Below, in pieces: positions 1 to 7,946 of a DNA stretch of 63,975 bases. The notes under the pieces are model-generated. The model had not been told where the DNA came from. It was given only the letters and a program-made list of their open reading frames with translations, and made no database searches. The first letter of the stretch is position 1. Every line of letters begins with the position of its first letter. The stretch comes from Cyanobacteria bacterium QS_4_48_99. Its GTDB lineage: Bacteria > Cyanobacteriota > Cyanobacteriia > Cyanobacteriales > Rubidibacteraceae. The position numbers and the translations under genes were made by a program. The stretch is taken from the NCBI GenBank assembly GCA_003021505.1, contig PXPT01000030.1:1-63975 (forward strand). The letters are read 5' to 3'.

Positions 1-83
1 ACTCCCACTTTCCCTTCCTGCCCTGGCAGCAAATCTTTAATCCGCTCCCACTGGTGATCACGTAGGGCATAAGGTGGAGTCAT
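1..83 (-). mobile_element. IS5-family transposase, N-terminal fragment cut by window edge
   Basis: Reading leftward from an ATG at 81-83, 27 codons stay open to the window edge and give MTPPYALRDHQWERI followed by KDLLPGQEGKVG. This is the standard opening of small IS5-type DDE transposases (family knowledge). Only the N-terminus is visible, so intactness cannot be judged. The left IS boundary should lie between about 84 and 173; I could not identify its inverted repeat with confidence. Confidence 0.7.
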
Positions 84-173
84 CTTTTCCCGTCGCTTAC
101 TTCCACTCCAGTTTGCCTGCCCCAGCTTACCTAATTGATGACAGACCCTAAGAGTTTTCTAGTACATAACAGC

Positions 174-740
174 TTACTGCACGCTCACCTGCTGCAAGTC
201 TTGCTCACTCACCTCAACCATTTGATTGAGTCCCTGGGCTTGATAGAGATCTCTGGCTTTAGTTAAAGCGGCGATCGCTTCCTCTGTTTTGTCTTGCTCT
301 TTGAGGGCGAGTCCCAAAGCACGGTACGGTTCGGGAAATCGGTTCGGCTTGATTGCTGCTGCCTTTTGAAACTGAGCGATCGCTTCGTCTAGTTTCCCTT
401 TTTCCATCAACACCTTTCCTAAGCTCAAAAAAGCATCGACATTTTTCCGAGAGCGAGCAGTTAGTTCCTCGAACACTGCGATCGCTTCATCAAGTTTGTG
501 TTGTTTAGTTAGCGCATCTCCCAACAGCAAGCGAGCCATATCATTGCTGTGTTGCCGCTCGATGCAGTTACGAAGAATTGCCTCTGCTTGTTCATAGTCT
601 TTCTCTTGGTATAATTTCACTCCTCGATTAAAAAGATTTGAAGTAGCGATCGCTTTCCCCAGTAATACCGCAACTATACCCACAAGTACGCCGACAACAG
701 CAATAGCAAGCCAATTTAACAGTGGAGAGGTTTCTGGCAT
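174..740 (-). CDS. Membrane-anchored TPR protein
   Basis: 188 residues. Residues about 8-33 form one hydrophobic segment (NWLAIAVVGVLVGIVAVLLG), so the protein is probably anchored with its C-terminal part in the cytoplasm or lumen. From about residue 37 to 170 there are roughly four tetratricopeptide units, visible as repeated A-x-L-x-x-G and DEAIAxF patterns such as KLDEAIAVFEEL and KLDEAIAQFQKA. TPRs are protein-interaction scaffolds; no enzymatic motif is present and the partner is unknown. The gene stands alone between an IS5 fragment and a broken DUF29 gene. Confidence 0.8.
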   Translation of the reverse strand: MPETSPLLNWLAIAVVGVLVGIVAVLLGKAIATSNLFNRGVKLYQEKDYEQAEAILRNCIERQHSNDMARLLLGDALTKQHKLDEAIAVFEELTARSRKNVDAFLSLGKVLMEKGKLDEAIAQFQKAAAIKPNRFPEPYRALGLALKEQDKTEEAIAALTKARDLYQAQGLNQMVEVSEQDLQQVSVQ

Positions 741-813
741 TATTCCTAAGCTCAGTCTTAACTGGATGAGTTAAGTTATTATCAATATCTATGTTACTCC
801 CTAGACATTATAA

Positions 814-1263
814 TTATTCACTTTCACAATTTTCTGGTAGGTAATCATCATCCCAAGCTTGCTCTGTCGTAAACGGACACTCAACAGGAAATACTATTTT
901 AGATTAACTTGTCTCAGCAGAAGCAAGCTTGACCGCATTCCTATAGCACTTATTAAAGACTTCTAGATCATAGTTCTTTAAACTAGGACTGCTCTCAAAA
1001 GCTTTATGCAAGCGATTGCGATGTTCTACTATTGTATAGTGCAAACTATTAGAACGTTTGTCTGATTGGTACTTCCATTTGAGCAAGTGCATTAATACCT
1101 TTTCTAGATTATTCTCTAGAGCATTCTTTTCACTCCTACCCAAAGTCTCTACTTCCTCAATCAGATTGTCCCAGTCTAAACTTTCAACATCGCGCTGGTG
1201 TAGTGCCTGTGATGTTTTGTCTATCCAGAGGTTGAAGTCGGTGTCGTATAGTGTATTAGCCAT
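814..1263 (-). pseudogene. DUF29 family protein interrupted by an in-frame stop
   Basis: The first part (1263 to 904) encodes 119 residues typical of DUF29 (LYDTDFNLWIDKTSQAL, then NLIEEVETLGRSEK). A TAA at 906-904 stops it after SAETS. The same frame, read on to a second stop at 816-814, encodes the missing DUF29 tail: IVFPVECPFTTEQ then WDDDYLPE. The full reading of about 149 codons equals the usual family length. So this is a full-length gene broken by a single nonsense codon, not a short gene. DUF29 has no known function; genes are numerous and often mobile in cyanobacteria. Confidence 0.85.
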
Positions 1264-1644
1264 TATTGATACCTTAGTTTATTGATATATAATATCTGAT
1301 TATTTGAGATTGATACCCTTGCCTTGACTGGTGTAACTGTAATATACTCTGAGCCAAAGCATGGAGTGGCAAATATTTTAGGAAAATCTGGAATGTAGTA
1401 AACTTCTCAATCGGTAGAGATAGACCAATAAAGGATCAATACTTTTTAAATGCTTACTACTGCTCTAGTAATCAAAAGAATTTAGTATTGCATAGAAACT
1501 AAACTACAGAATAGCTCTTTCTTACTATAGATGTCATATGATTTCGTATCGATACGAAATCACCAAGTACCCAAAGTACTCCAATTTCTTGCCGACTGTT
1601 TGCCGTTCCCATTTCCTGCTTTCTATGTCTGGCTTTCAGGTTAC
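1264..1644. other. Intergenic region, AT-rich, with a perfect palindrome
   Basis: No convincing gene is seen on either strand. The stretch is AT-rich and holds one notable element, the 22-bp palindrome at 1540-1561. The rest would contain the promoter of the broken DUF29 gene and the 3' flank of tRNA-Arg. Confidence 0.5.
1540..1561. promoter_or_regulatory. Perfect 22-bp palindrome (operator-like)
   Basis: GATTTCGTATC is followed directly by its exact reverse complement GATACGAAATC. A perfect 11+11 dyad with no loop looks more like a dimeric DNA-binding-protein site than an RNA hairpin, and no T-run follows on either strand. It lies 84 bp beyond the 3' end of tRNA-Arg and 277 bp upstream of the DUF29 gene. 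The regulator is unknown. Confidence 0.35.
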
Positions 1645-1716
1645 GGGTGCGGCAGGATTTGAACCTGCGACAGGCGGATTAGAAGTCCGCTACTCTATCC
1701 ACTGAGTTACGCACCC
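1645..1716 (-). tRNA. tRNA-Arg (anticodon TCT)
   Basis: The minus strand folds as a complete cloverleaf. Acceptor arms GGGTGCG and CGCACCC pair, the D-arm contains AGTGGATAGAG, and the anticodon stem CGGAC..GTCCG-type arm encloses CTTCTAA, giving anticodon TCT. The T-arm is CGCAGGTTCAAATCCTGC. No CCA is encoded. Confidence 0.95.
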
Positions 1717-1949
1717 AACAATCTCTATCCTACTCCAGGATTGTACCTGTACCGAGGCGAATGAAGCAATCGCAGCTAGTGATAGTTGAGCTGTTTCTGA
1801 AACTTCCTCGTCCTGTGCTACATTGGCTAGAGCCTTGCCACGGTTTTCCTCGCCTGTCACAGTTTTTACTAATTGGTTCATAGTGATATCAACGTAGTTA
1901 CCTGTATGAATGCGACTCGGTATAAAGCACGATCACGAAGGAAATTTCG
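1717..1949. other. Spacer between tRNA-Arg and HAD pseudogene
   Basis: Only a 63-codon minus-strand reading frame (1881 to 1690) occurs here. Its end overlaps the mature tRNA-Arg and it resembles nothing I recognise, so I do not call it a gene. The tRNA-Arg promoter should lie just above 1716. Confidence 0.4.
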
Positions 1950-2614
1950 TTGAGATGGGAATGTGAAGCGGTGTTGTTTGACCTTGATGGCGTGCTAGTA
2001 GACTCTACCCTTCGTAGAGCGGCACTGGCGACCTGGGCGATGCAGCAAGGTTTAGATGTTGTGCAGAAGTTTGGAAAATCTCTCATGGTCGTCCTACTAT
2101 CGATACAATTCGGATAGTAGCTCCTCACCTTAGTGCTGAGGCGGAGGCAGAAAAGTTAGATGCGCGTCAGGCTACTAACCTATCTGGCGTGAGGGAAGTG
2201 GCTGGGCAGCTTCTTTAGTGGCTTCGATGGCCTCGGATGCTTAGGTAGTGGTGACTTCAGGAAATCAGGTGATCGCAATGAATCGCTTCACCATGTGGGC
2301 TTACCCGTTCCCAAGGTTTTGGTTACGACTGATGATGTGACTCAGTACAAGCCTCATCCAGAAGGTTATCTCAAAGCAGCTCAACGGCTGTCGCTAGCAC
2401 CAGAGCAATGCGTAGTGGTTGAGGAGCCCCGGTTGGGATTCAAGCAGCGCACGCAGCGGGAATGAAAGCGATCGCAGTGGCAATTACCCATGCAGCTACA
2501 GAGCTATTAGAGGCAGATCTCTGCGTACCCACTTTGGTGAATCTCTCGATTGAACCAATCCGCTTATCCAGCAGCGATCAAAGTTGCCTAGAAATTGTCG
2601 TGGCAGATGACTAG
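1950..2614 (+). pseudogene. HAD-superfamily phosphatase, frameshifted
   Basis: Three frames together spell one subfamily IA HAD phosphatase. Frame one from 1962 gives CEAVLFDLDGVLVDST, the DxDGxxxDS nucleophile motif. A shift near 2060 leads to ISHGRPTIDTIR, the typical cap-region motif, ending at a TAG near 2217. A third stretch reads VGLPVPKVLVTTDDVTQYKPHP then LAPEQCVVVEE, motifs III and IV. A further shift near 2440 gives GIQAAHAAGMKAIAV and ends at the TAG 2612-2614. At least three frameshifts and lost bases mean no functional product. An intact HAD gene of a different type is at 27807-28547. Confidence 0.85.
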
Positions 2615-2621
2615 AGATCTC

Positions 2622-3287
2622 CTATGCAGAAGCGAGACTATTTGTCGCCTCTTGGGCGACTTGCTCCGCTTCATCATCGGCAAGCTGTTCTAAAAGGCTG
2701 CGAGCCTCTGCGCCTCCTATGCGGCTGAGGGCTTGTACAACTCGGGAACGTACCTGCCAATCGGGATCACTGACATAGGGACTAAGAAGAGAAACAGCTC
2801 TGGGATCGCTTAGTTCCCCGAACGAGCCGATTGCAGCAGTTTTAACAAGCGGGTTTTCCGAGGCAAGAGCATCTCTGAGTAATTCCAACCCGCGCGAATC
2901 ACCCAATTCCCCCAAGGCGGCAATAATACTAAACTGCACCAGCCACTCTGAACTTTCCTGGTAAAGTCGTTGCATGTCCTCAAATGCATCAGAGAGTTTC
3001 AAAGCCCCAAGCGCATCCGCCGCTGCTGCCTGAACATCCGGTTCGGGGTCATTGAGTAAGCGATCGCGCAATAGCTGCAATGAGGTTTGTAGATCTTGAT
3101 GACCTAAGCTATCCATGAGGCTAACGGCAGAATAGCGCACGCGAGCATTTTCATCACCAATTGCAGGCTGCACCATGTTAAATGCTGTCGCTGTCTCAAG
3201 CTGACGTAGCTGATTAACTCCACTCAGGCGCTCGCCAAAATCCTCTGAATTTAGCATTTTTTGAACTGACTCAGGCGTAGTACTCAT
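2622..3287 (-). CDS. nblB: HEAT-repeat phycobilisome degradation protein NblB-like
   Basis: 221 residues, almost entirely HEAT-like helical repeats of about 31 residues with the recurrent DPxxxVRxxAxxALG pattern (DPEPDVQAAAADALGAL, DPDWQVRSRVVQALSRI). The opening and the central QFSIIAALGELGD stretch match cyanobacterial NblB, a relative of the CpcE/F phycobilin lyases needed to dismantle phycobilisomes under nutrient stress (family knowledge). HEAT proteins of this class are easily confused, so the symbol is tentative. The gene lies 61 bp downstream of the CBS gene on the same strand and may share its transcript. Confidence 0.65.
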   Translation of the reverse strand: MSTTPESVQKMLNSEDFGERLSGVNQLRQLETATAFNMVQPAIGDENARVRYSAVSLMDSLGHQDLQTSLQLLRDRLLNDPEPDVQAAAADALGALKLSDAFEDMQRLYQESSEWLVQFSIIAALGELGDSRGLELLRDALASENPLVKTAAIGSFGELSDPRAVSLLSPYVSDPDWQVRSRVVQALSRIGGAEARSLLEQLADDEAEQVAQEATNSLASA

Positions 3288-3348
3288 AATTACTAATTAC
3301 TGCTCCCCTATTCCCGTCGAGATGGTAAGCTTAATCATATCTGGCTAC

Positions 3349-3807
3349 TTATTCTGTCACCATCGCCTGGACAATATCTCCACGGGTTAAAATACCAATC
3401 ACTTGACCTTGTTCATCAACCACGGGCAGGCGGCGGATTTCTTTTTCATGCATCAAACGAGCAGCTTCTTTTAATGCTCGATCAGGCTCGACTGTGATGG
3501 GTTTTTCGCTCATTACTTCTTCAACCGTTTGCCCCAGGGCTTTATGGATTTCTTTCTCGTAACGGGCGGGGTTTTGCAGATAAATCACGCTGTCTAGAAG
3601 TATGATGTAGGGTGGGGGATCGACACCGGTTTCTTGCCACATCAAGTCACTTTCGGTGATGACACCGACGAGTTTTCCCTCTCCATCCACAACTGGCAAA
3701 CCACTGATGCGCCGCTCTGCCAGAAGCTGAATTGCTTCCTTTATTGGTGTTTGGGGCTGCACCACAATCGGGTTGCTAGTCATGACATCGGCAACAGTTT
3801 TGGACAT
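3349..3807 (-). CDS. Tandem CBS-domain protein
   Basis: 152 residues made of two CBS domains, about 5-60 and 92-150. Each carries the hallmark pattern: VMTSNPIVVQPQTPIKEAI with RISGLPVVDGEGKLVGVI, and VMSEKPITVEPDRALKEAA with EIRRLPVVDEQGQVIGIL. Stand-alone CBS pairs bind adenine nucleotides and modulate partner proteins; no catalytic domain is fused. Upstream of and co-oriented with the NblB-like gene. Confidence 0.85.
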   Translation of the reverse strand: MSKTVADVMTSNPIVVQPQTPIKEAIQLLAERRISGLPVVDGEGKLVGVITESDLMWQETGVDPPPYIILLDSVIYLQNPARYEKEIHKALGQTVEEVMSEKPITVEPDRALKEAARLMHEKEIRRLPVVDEQGQVIGILTRGDIVQAMVTE

Positions 3808-4209
3808 GTTTGTGAGGAATTTGGGTGCTTGTCACTGGCTTAATCTTAGCAGTCTTTTGTGGCGATAATTGATAGAAGTTGCAGCTTGAAAGTTGTTCGG
3901 CGTTCGCCGCAGGCGTTCTCGGTAGGAGTAGAGTAGCTGTTCCCGTAGGGTAGGTTAAAGGTTGCAGTTTATTCGAGTGAGGAGTAAAAACTTAATTCAT
4001 AAAAAGGATAGCGATCGCGCCTGTTGTCTCTCCCGGAGGGAAGTTTGTCTCCAGATCGCCCAAGCTTTTCACAATCTCAGATAAACTAATCGTAGCAAAC
4101 CCAACCGATAGTCCCGATGAAGCGGTTGCCCAATCCAGGCATGTTAATACCGCAATTCCTAGAAAACTGAGCCTACGGCTTGGCTCTCACTACTCTTACG
4201 GAGGTTATT
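3808..4209. other. Intergenic region with short cyanobacterial repeats
   Basis: No gene is seen. A GC-rich repetitive stretch at about 3896-3955 contains GTTCGGCGTTCGCCGCAGGC and a CCCGTAGGG palindrome, of the kind dispersed in filamentous cyanobacterial genomes. HIP1 (GCGATCGC) occurs near 4011. The promoter of the aminotransferase must lie here; a GGAGG at 4200-4204 marks its ribosome binding site. Confidence 0.45.
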
Positions 4210-5364
4210 ATGGATGATAAATATATGTTGATGATTCCTGGACCGACACCGGTTCCAGAGCGAGTCTTACTTGCCCAGGCAAATCACCCCATCGGTCATC
4301 GCACCGCTGCATTTAGCGAAGTGATCGCTGAGGTAACTGAAAATCTCAACTGGCTACACCAGACCGAAAATAATGTTCTCACTTTGACAGCGAGTGGCAC
4401 AGGCGCAATGGAAGCTGGGATTGTCAACTTCCTTAGCCCAGGCGATCACGTTTTGGTAGGCTGCAACGGAAAATTTAGCGATCGCTGGGCAGAGATGAGT
4501 GAAGCCTTCGGTCTTAATGTAGAAAGAATTACCGCTGAGTGGGGGCAACCCCTAGATCCAGAACAGTTCCGAGAAAAACTGGAAGCCGATACCAATAAAC
4601 AAATCAAAGCAGCGATTGTTACTCACTCGGAAACTTCCACTGGGGTTCTCAATGACCTGGAAACGATCAACCGCCACGTGAAAAACCACGGGCAATGCCT
4701 GATTATAGTTGATGCAGTAACTAGCTTAGGGGCGCTCAATCTGCCCATTGATCGCTGGGGTCTGGATGTGGTGGCATCCGGCTCGCAAAAAGGCTACATG
4801 GTTCCCCCTGGGTTAGGTTTTGTTGCTGTGAGTGAAAAAGCTTGGGAAGCCTACGAAACTGCCAAACTTCCCCGCTATTATCTAGACTTGGGAATGTATC
4901 GCAAAGCCACCGAGAAAAACAGCACTCCCTTCACACCACCAATTAACTTAATGTTCGGTCTTCAGACTTCGCTGCGAATGATGCGAGCAGAAGGACTAGA
5001 GAACATTTTTGCGCGTCACCAGCGGGTAACGAAAGCAACTCGTGAAGCGATTAGGGCATTGGGCTTAAGCCTGCTTGCCCCAGATGACGCTGCTAGCACT
5101 GCCGTCACGGCAATTTCTTCAGAAAACGTGGAAGCCAATCGCATTCGCTCGGTGATGCAAAAGCAGTTCGATATTGAGCTAGCGGGGGGGCAAAATCAAC
5201 TCAAAGGGAAGATTTTCCGTATTGGTCACTTAGGGTTTGTAAGCGATCGCGACTTACTGACTACAATTTCCTCCCTAGAACTAACCCTGCGAGAGTTAGG
5301 TCACGAAAGCATGACCCCAGGGGCAGGAGCCGCTGCGGCTTCGAGAGTGTTTGCCCAATCTTAA
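4210..5364 (+). CDS. Class V aminotransferase (serine/alanine-glyoxylate type; 'soluble hydrogenase 42 kDa subunit')
   Basis: 384 residues from the ATG at 4210, chosen because GGAGG sits 5 nt before it; an upstream in-frame ATG at 4180 lacks such a site. Fold type I PLP enzyme: MLMIPGPTPVPERVL at the N-terminus, the SGTGAMEAG cofactor loop near 62-70, and the probable Schiff-base lysine K194 in GSQKGYM. Cyanobacterial members are often labelled soluble hydrogenase tritium-exchange subunit for historical reasons, but the sequence is that of an alanine/serine-glyoxylate aminotransferase, which fits photorespiratory glyoxylate use. Confidence 0.9.
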   Translation: MDDKYMLMIPGPTPVPERVLLAQANHPIGHRTAAFSEVIAEVTENLNWLHQTENNVLTLTASGTGAMEAGIVNFLSPGDHVLVGCNGKFSDRWAEMSEAFGLNVERITAEWGQPLDPEQFREKLEADTNKQIKAAIVTHSETSTGVLNDLETINRHVKNHGQCLIIVDAVTSLGALNLPIDRWGLDVVASGSQKGYMVPPGLGFVAVSEKAWEAYETAKLPRYYLDLGMYRKATEKNSTPFTPPINLMFGLQTSLRMMRAEGLENIFARHQRVTKATREAIRALGLSLLAPDDAASTAVTAISSENVEANRIRSVMQKQFDIELAGGQNQLKGKIFRIGHLGFVSDRDLLTTISSLELTLRELGHESMTPGAGAAAASRVFAQS

Positions 5365-5389
5365 GCGATCGCGAATAAGGTGAGGGAGT

Positions 5390-5490
5390 GAGGAGGTGCA
5401 GAGGTGCCCAGGTGCTGAGGTGCTGAGGGGAAATAGTTTCCGAGTGTGGCGCGTCTCTCCTCTGCTCTCCGAGAGCTCCTCTGCTCTTTG
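5390..5490. repeat. Foldback purine/pyrimidine repeat, copy A (intergenic)
   Basis: A purine-rich left arm of GAGGTGC units (GCAGAGG at 5398-5404) leads through GGGGAAATAGTTTCC to a pyrimidine-rich right arm with CCTCTGC at 5459-5465 and 5478-5484, so the ends can pair. The same organisation and core occur inside thiO at 50988-51112. Looks like a MITE or REP-type dispersed element. Confidence 0.6.
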
Positions 5491-5523
5491 TGTCCCCTTG
5501 TCCCTTGTCCCCCGCCCTCACGA

Positions 5524-5937
5524 TTAGCGCCAATAAGGACGACCTTTCCAAAATACCCCCACGACTACCCCAACTACCATATTGAAGGATAACCTTACCA
5601 GTATAGCCGGGAGTGGCAGCAGGGACTTCAGCACGAGACCGACGATGAGACACAAAATTAGCGCCCATAGACTAGCCGTGTTAAGCATCGCTTGGGATTG
5701 CCAACGTTCGCAAATATAAACGCCTAATATCCCCACTCCGACAGCGGCAGCAACGGTAACAATTATCCCCAGAGGAGGGGATAATAGCGGTGATAGAGAG
5801 CTAGGCAAAGGATCTGATTGCGTCAAAATCCAGCTCAAAACGCCCTCGATCAGAATCACCAGCAAAGTCGTCAAACCGGCGACTTGCGATAGCGGTTTCC
5901 AGGGTTGTGATTTAAAGCGGCGTAGCGGGTCATTCAT
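5524..5937 (-). CDS. Small membrane protein, unknown
   Basis: 137 residues from the ATG at 5937 (MNDPLRRFKSQPWKPLSQV); the frame could extend to a TTG at 5970 but ATG is more plausible. Four hydrophobic segments, about residues 17-38, 54-76, 83-104 and 108-130, suggest an integral inner-membrane protein. No motif is recognised. It is transcribed away from the DUF948 gene at 6094, with about 156 bp of shared divergent upstream DNA. Confidence 0.6.
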   Translation of the reverse strand: MNDPLRRFKSQPWKPLSQVAGLTTLLVILIEGVLSWILTQSDPLPSSLSPLLSPPLGIIVTVAAAVGVGILGVYICERWQSQAMLNTASLWALILCLIVGLVLKSLLPLPAILVRLSFNMVVGVVVGVFWKGRPYWR

Positions 5938-6093
5938 AACAATCGCAATACTAGAGTTAGGCGGAAACAATAACAGAGTAGGGTAAAAAGGCGAAAGGTA
6001 GATAGGAAAATTTGAAATTCCGAACTCCGAATTCCGAACTCTTCTGGTGTTAACCTGATCGAGTAAGGTGGGGGTGCCCGGAGGTAAACCAAA

Positions 6094-6654
6094 ATGATCG
6101 ATCCTGTATTTTGGCTCGGATTGTCAATTATGCTAGTCGCTCTCAGTCTAACGGCTGTTTTGATTGTCGCGCTCCCTGCCTTACAGGAACTAGCGAGGGC
6201 AGCTCGCAGTGCCGAAAAGCTCTTCGACACGCTCGGACGGGAATTTCCACCCACCCTAGAAGCGATTCGCTTAACAGGATTAGAAATTAGCGAACTCACC
6301 GACGAGATTAATGAAGGCGCTAAGGGTGCCTCAGGGATAGTCAAACAAGCCAATCAAAGCGTTAGCAGCACCAAGGAACAGGCGGAGAATGTCCAAGATA
6401 AGAGTCGAGGTGTCGTTGCTGGCGTTAAAGCGGCTTGGAAAACTTGGAATCGTCCTTCGGACAAGTCTCGCTCAATCGAGCGCATTCAAGCTTCTCAAAA
6501 CAGAAATTTAGAACCTCGCGGCAGAACCAAACCACCCTTGAACCCGATCTCCACTGAGGGTCAGCCATATCAACAGAAGAACAAGAACAATCCCACTAAG
6601 CGCAGAACCAACCCGAACCGCAGCAACCCACCTCATAATCAGCAACAAGAGTGA
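6094..6654 (+). CDS. DUF948 domain protein, membrane-anchored
   Basis: 186 residues with GGAGG at 6080-6084 upstream of the ATG. One transmembrane helix near residues 3-27 (PVFWLGLSIMLVALSLTAVL) is followed by an amphipathic helical region to about 115 containing the DUF948 pattern SAEKLFDTLGREFPPTLEAI and LTGLEISELTDEIN. The C-terminal 60 residues are basic, Pro/Asn/Gln-rich and probably disordered (NPTKRRTNPNRSNPPHNQQQ). DUF948 proteins resemble chemotaxis-receptor stalks and are of unknown role. Confidence 0.8.
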   Translation: MIDPVFWLGLSIMLVALSLTAVLIVALPALQELARAARSAEKLFDTLGREFPPTLEAIRLTGLEISELTDEINEGAKGASGIVKQANQSVSSTKEQAENVQDKSRGVVAGVKAAWKTWNRPSDKSRSIERIQASQNRNLEPRGRTKPPLNPISTEGQPYQQKNKNNPTKRRTNPNRSNPPHNQQQE

Positions 6655-6950
6655 GGAGTAAGGGTTGCAGGTATAAAGGTTATCCAAGTGAGGGGTGAGG
6701 AGTGAGGAGTTGGCTTGTTTGAGAGAAAATCTTATTCCTATTCCCAACTTTCTTACGCTCTCACGCTCTCACGCGCTCACTGCTTCCCCTGCTCCCCTGC
6801 TTGCCGTGTACCCGAGTCTCTGCGTCTGTCCAAGTTGTGGAAATTCCACTGAAGCAGAACATTAGCAGCAGGTCTGTCATAATCTTAGAATAAGGTCAAC
6901 AAGTGTAAAGAAACACTTCGTTTTACACGAACTTGATCATTTACGTTACG
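6655..6950. repeat. Low-complexity intergenic repeat region
   Basis: GTGAGGAGT-type purine-rich repeats (6651-6712) are followed by CTCACGCTCTCACGCGCTCAC and CCCCTGCTCCCCTGC pyrimidine-rich repeats (6757-6802). The arms are roughly complementary, of the same general type as the foldback repeats at 5390 and 50988. No gene is seen; the promoter for the Psb32-like gene should be at the right end. Confidence 0.45.
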
Positions 6951-6971
6951 AGCGCAATGCAGTATTGTCTT

Positions 6972-7766
6972 ATGCGAAGACTCCTAGTTTCCCTAATAGC
7001 CTGTCTTCTCGCCTTGTCAGCCTGGGCAGTTTCCCCTCACTCAGCTTGGGGTTTTGACAAGCCAGAACTCCTGCCAGATACGCAGACACCTGTGATTGAT
7101 TTAGCTGACTTCATCCCCTCTGTTCAGGAAGAGTCACTGGTAGAAGACCTAGAAAGTTTTGAGGCAGAAACAGGTTGGAAACTACGGGTGCTAACTCAGT
7201 ACTATCAAACCCCAGGTCGGGCAGTGAAAGAGTTTTGGGGACTGGATGACAAAAGCATCCTGCTAGTAGCAGATTCGCGAGGAAATAATCTTCTAGCCTT
7301 TAATGTCGGTGATGATATTTATCAACTCCTGCCGCGTACTTTCTGGGTGGAGTTGCAAACTCGCTACGGCAACCTTTACTTTGTCGATGACAATGGCAAA
7401 AACAGCGCCATTATTCAATCAATAGAAACAATCAAAAACTGTCTGCGTGAGAGCGGGTGCTCCGTAGTTCCCGGACTACCGCGAGAGCAGTGGATTCTCA
7501 CTCTGATTACCTCTGTGGTGGGGGGACTGGTACTTGGCTTTGCTGGTACTCCTCGGAAAGAGGGTCAAGCCTTTGCTTGGCAATGGGCACTGATTTTCTC
7601 GCCTCTGTGGGGCATTCTATTTATCGCCTTTGGGATTGGACCTGTAGTGACTCGCACCTCAGAGTGGCTACCTCTATTTCGTAACGTCTTAGGCTTTATG
7701 TTTGGCATTTTAGTGGCTTATCTCTTACCTATACTAAATCGATCGCCCAACTCAGAAGAAACTTAG
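6972..7766 (+). CDS. TPM-domain protein, Psb32-like
   Basis: About 264 residues if started at MRRLLVSL (6972); ATG 6957 and TTG 6933 are alternatives. Residues 1-27 are a signal peptide (LLVSLIACLLALSAWAVSP) with cleavage likely near SAWG. A TPM-type domain spans about 35-165 (PVIDLADFIPSVQEE, EAETGWKLRVLTQ, KSILLVADSRGNN). Two or three C-terminal membrane helices follow (WILTLITSVVGGLVLG, WALIFSPLWGILFIAFG). This arrangement is that of cyanobacterial and plant Psb32/TLP18-like proteins linked to photosystem II repair (family knowledge). Confidence 0.75.
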   Translation: MRRLLVSLIACLLALSAWAVSPHSAWGFDKPELLPDTQTPVIDLADFIPSVQEESLVEDLESFEAETGWKLRVLTQYYQTPGRAVKEFWGLDDKSILLVADSRGNNLLAFNVGDDIYQLLPRTFWVELQTRYGNLYFVDDNGKNSAIIQSIETIKNCLRESGCSVVPGLPREQWILTLITSVVGGLVLGFAGTPRKEGQAFAWQWALIFSPLWGILFIAFGIGPVVTRTSEWLPLFRNVLGFMFGILVAYLLPILNRSPNSEET

Positions 7767-7946
7767 TCATAGATTCCACGAAAACTTGAGGGACTGCAAT
7801 TTTTGAGTTTTGAAATCCCAGTTGCCTCGTTGCCACTAGTTGATGCGTCCTTTAAATTTTTTTACTTTTCCACTTCTCCACCTTACTCCCTGCGGCTTTA
7901 AAGTGTGGAGGAGACACGACCGTAGCCTTTTGCAGAAGATGCCGAT

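Noticed and set aside
1690-1881. 63-codon minus-strand ORF overlapping tRNA-Arg
   Set aside because: Its end runs into the mature tRNA, it lacks recognisable content, and no ribosome site is obvious.
5261-5668. 135-codon minus-strand ORF over the aminotransferase end
   Set aside because: It is antisense to conserved coding sequence and its centre is the translation of the foldback repeat.
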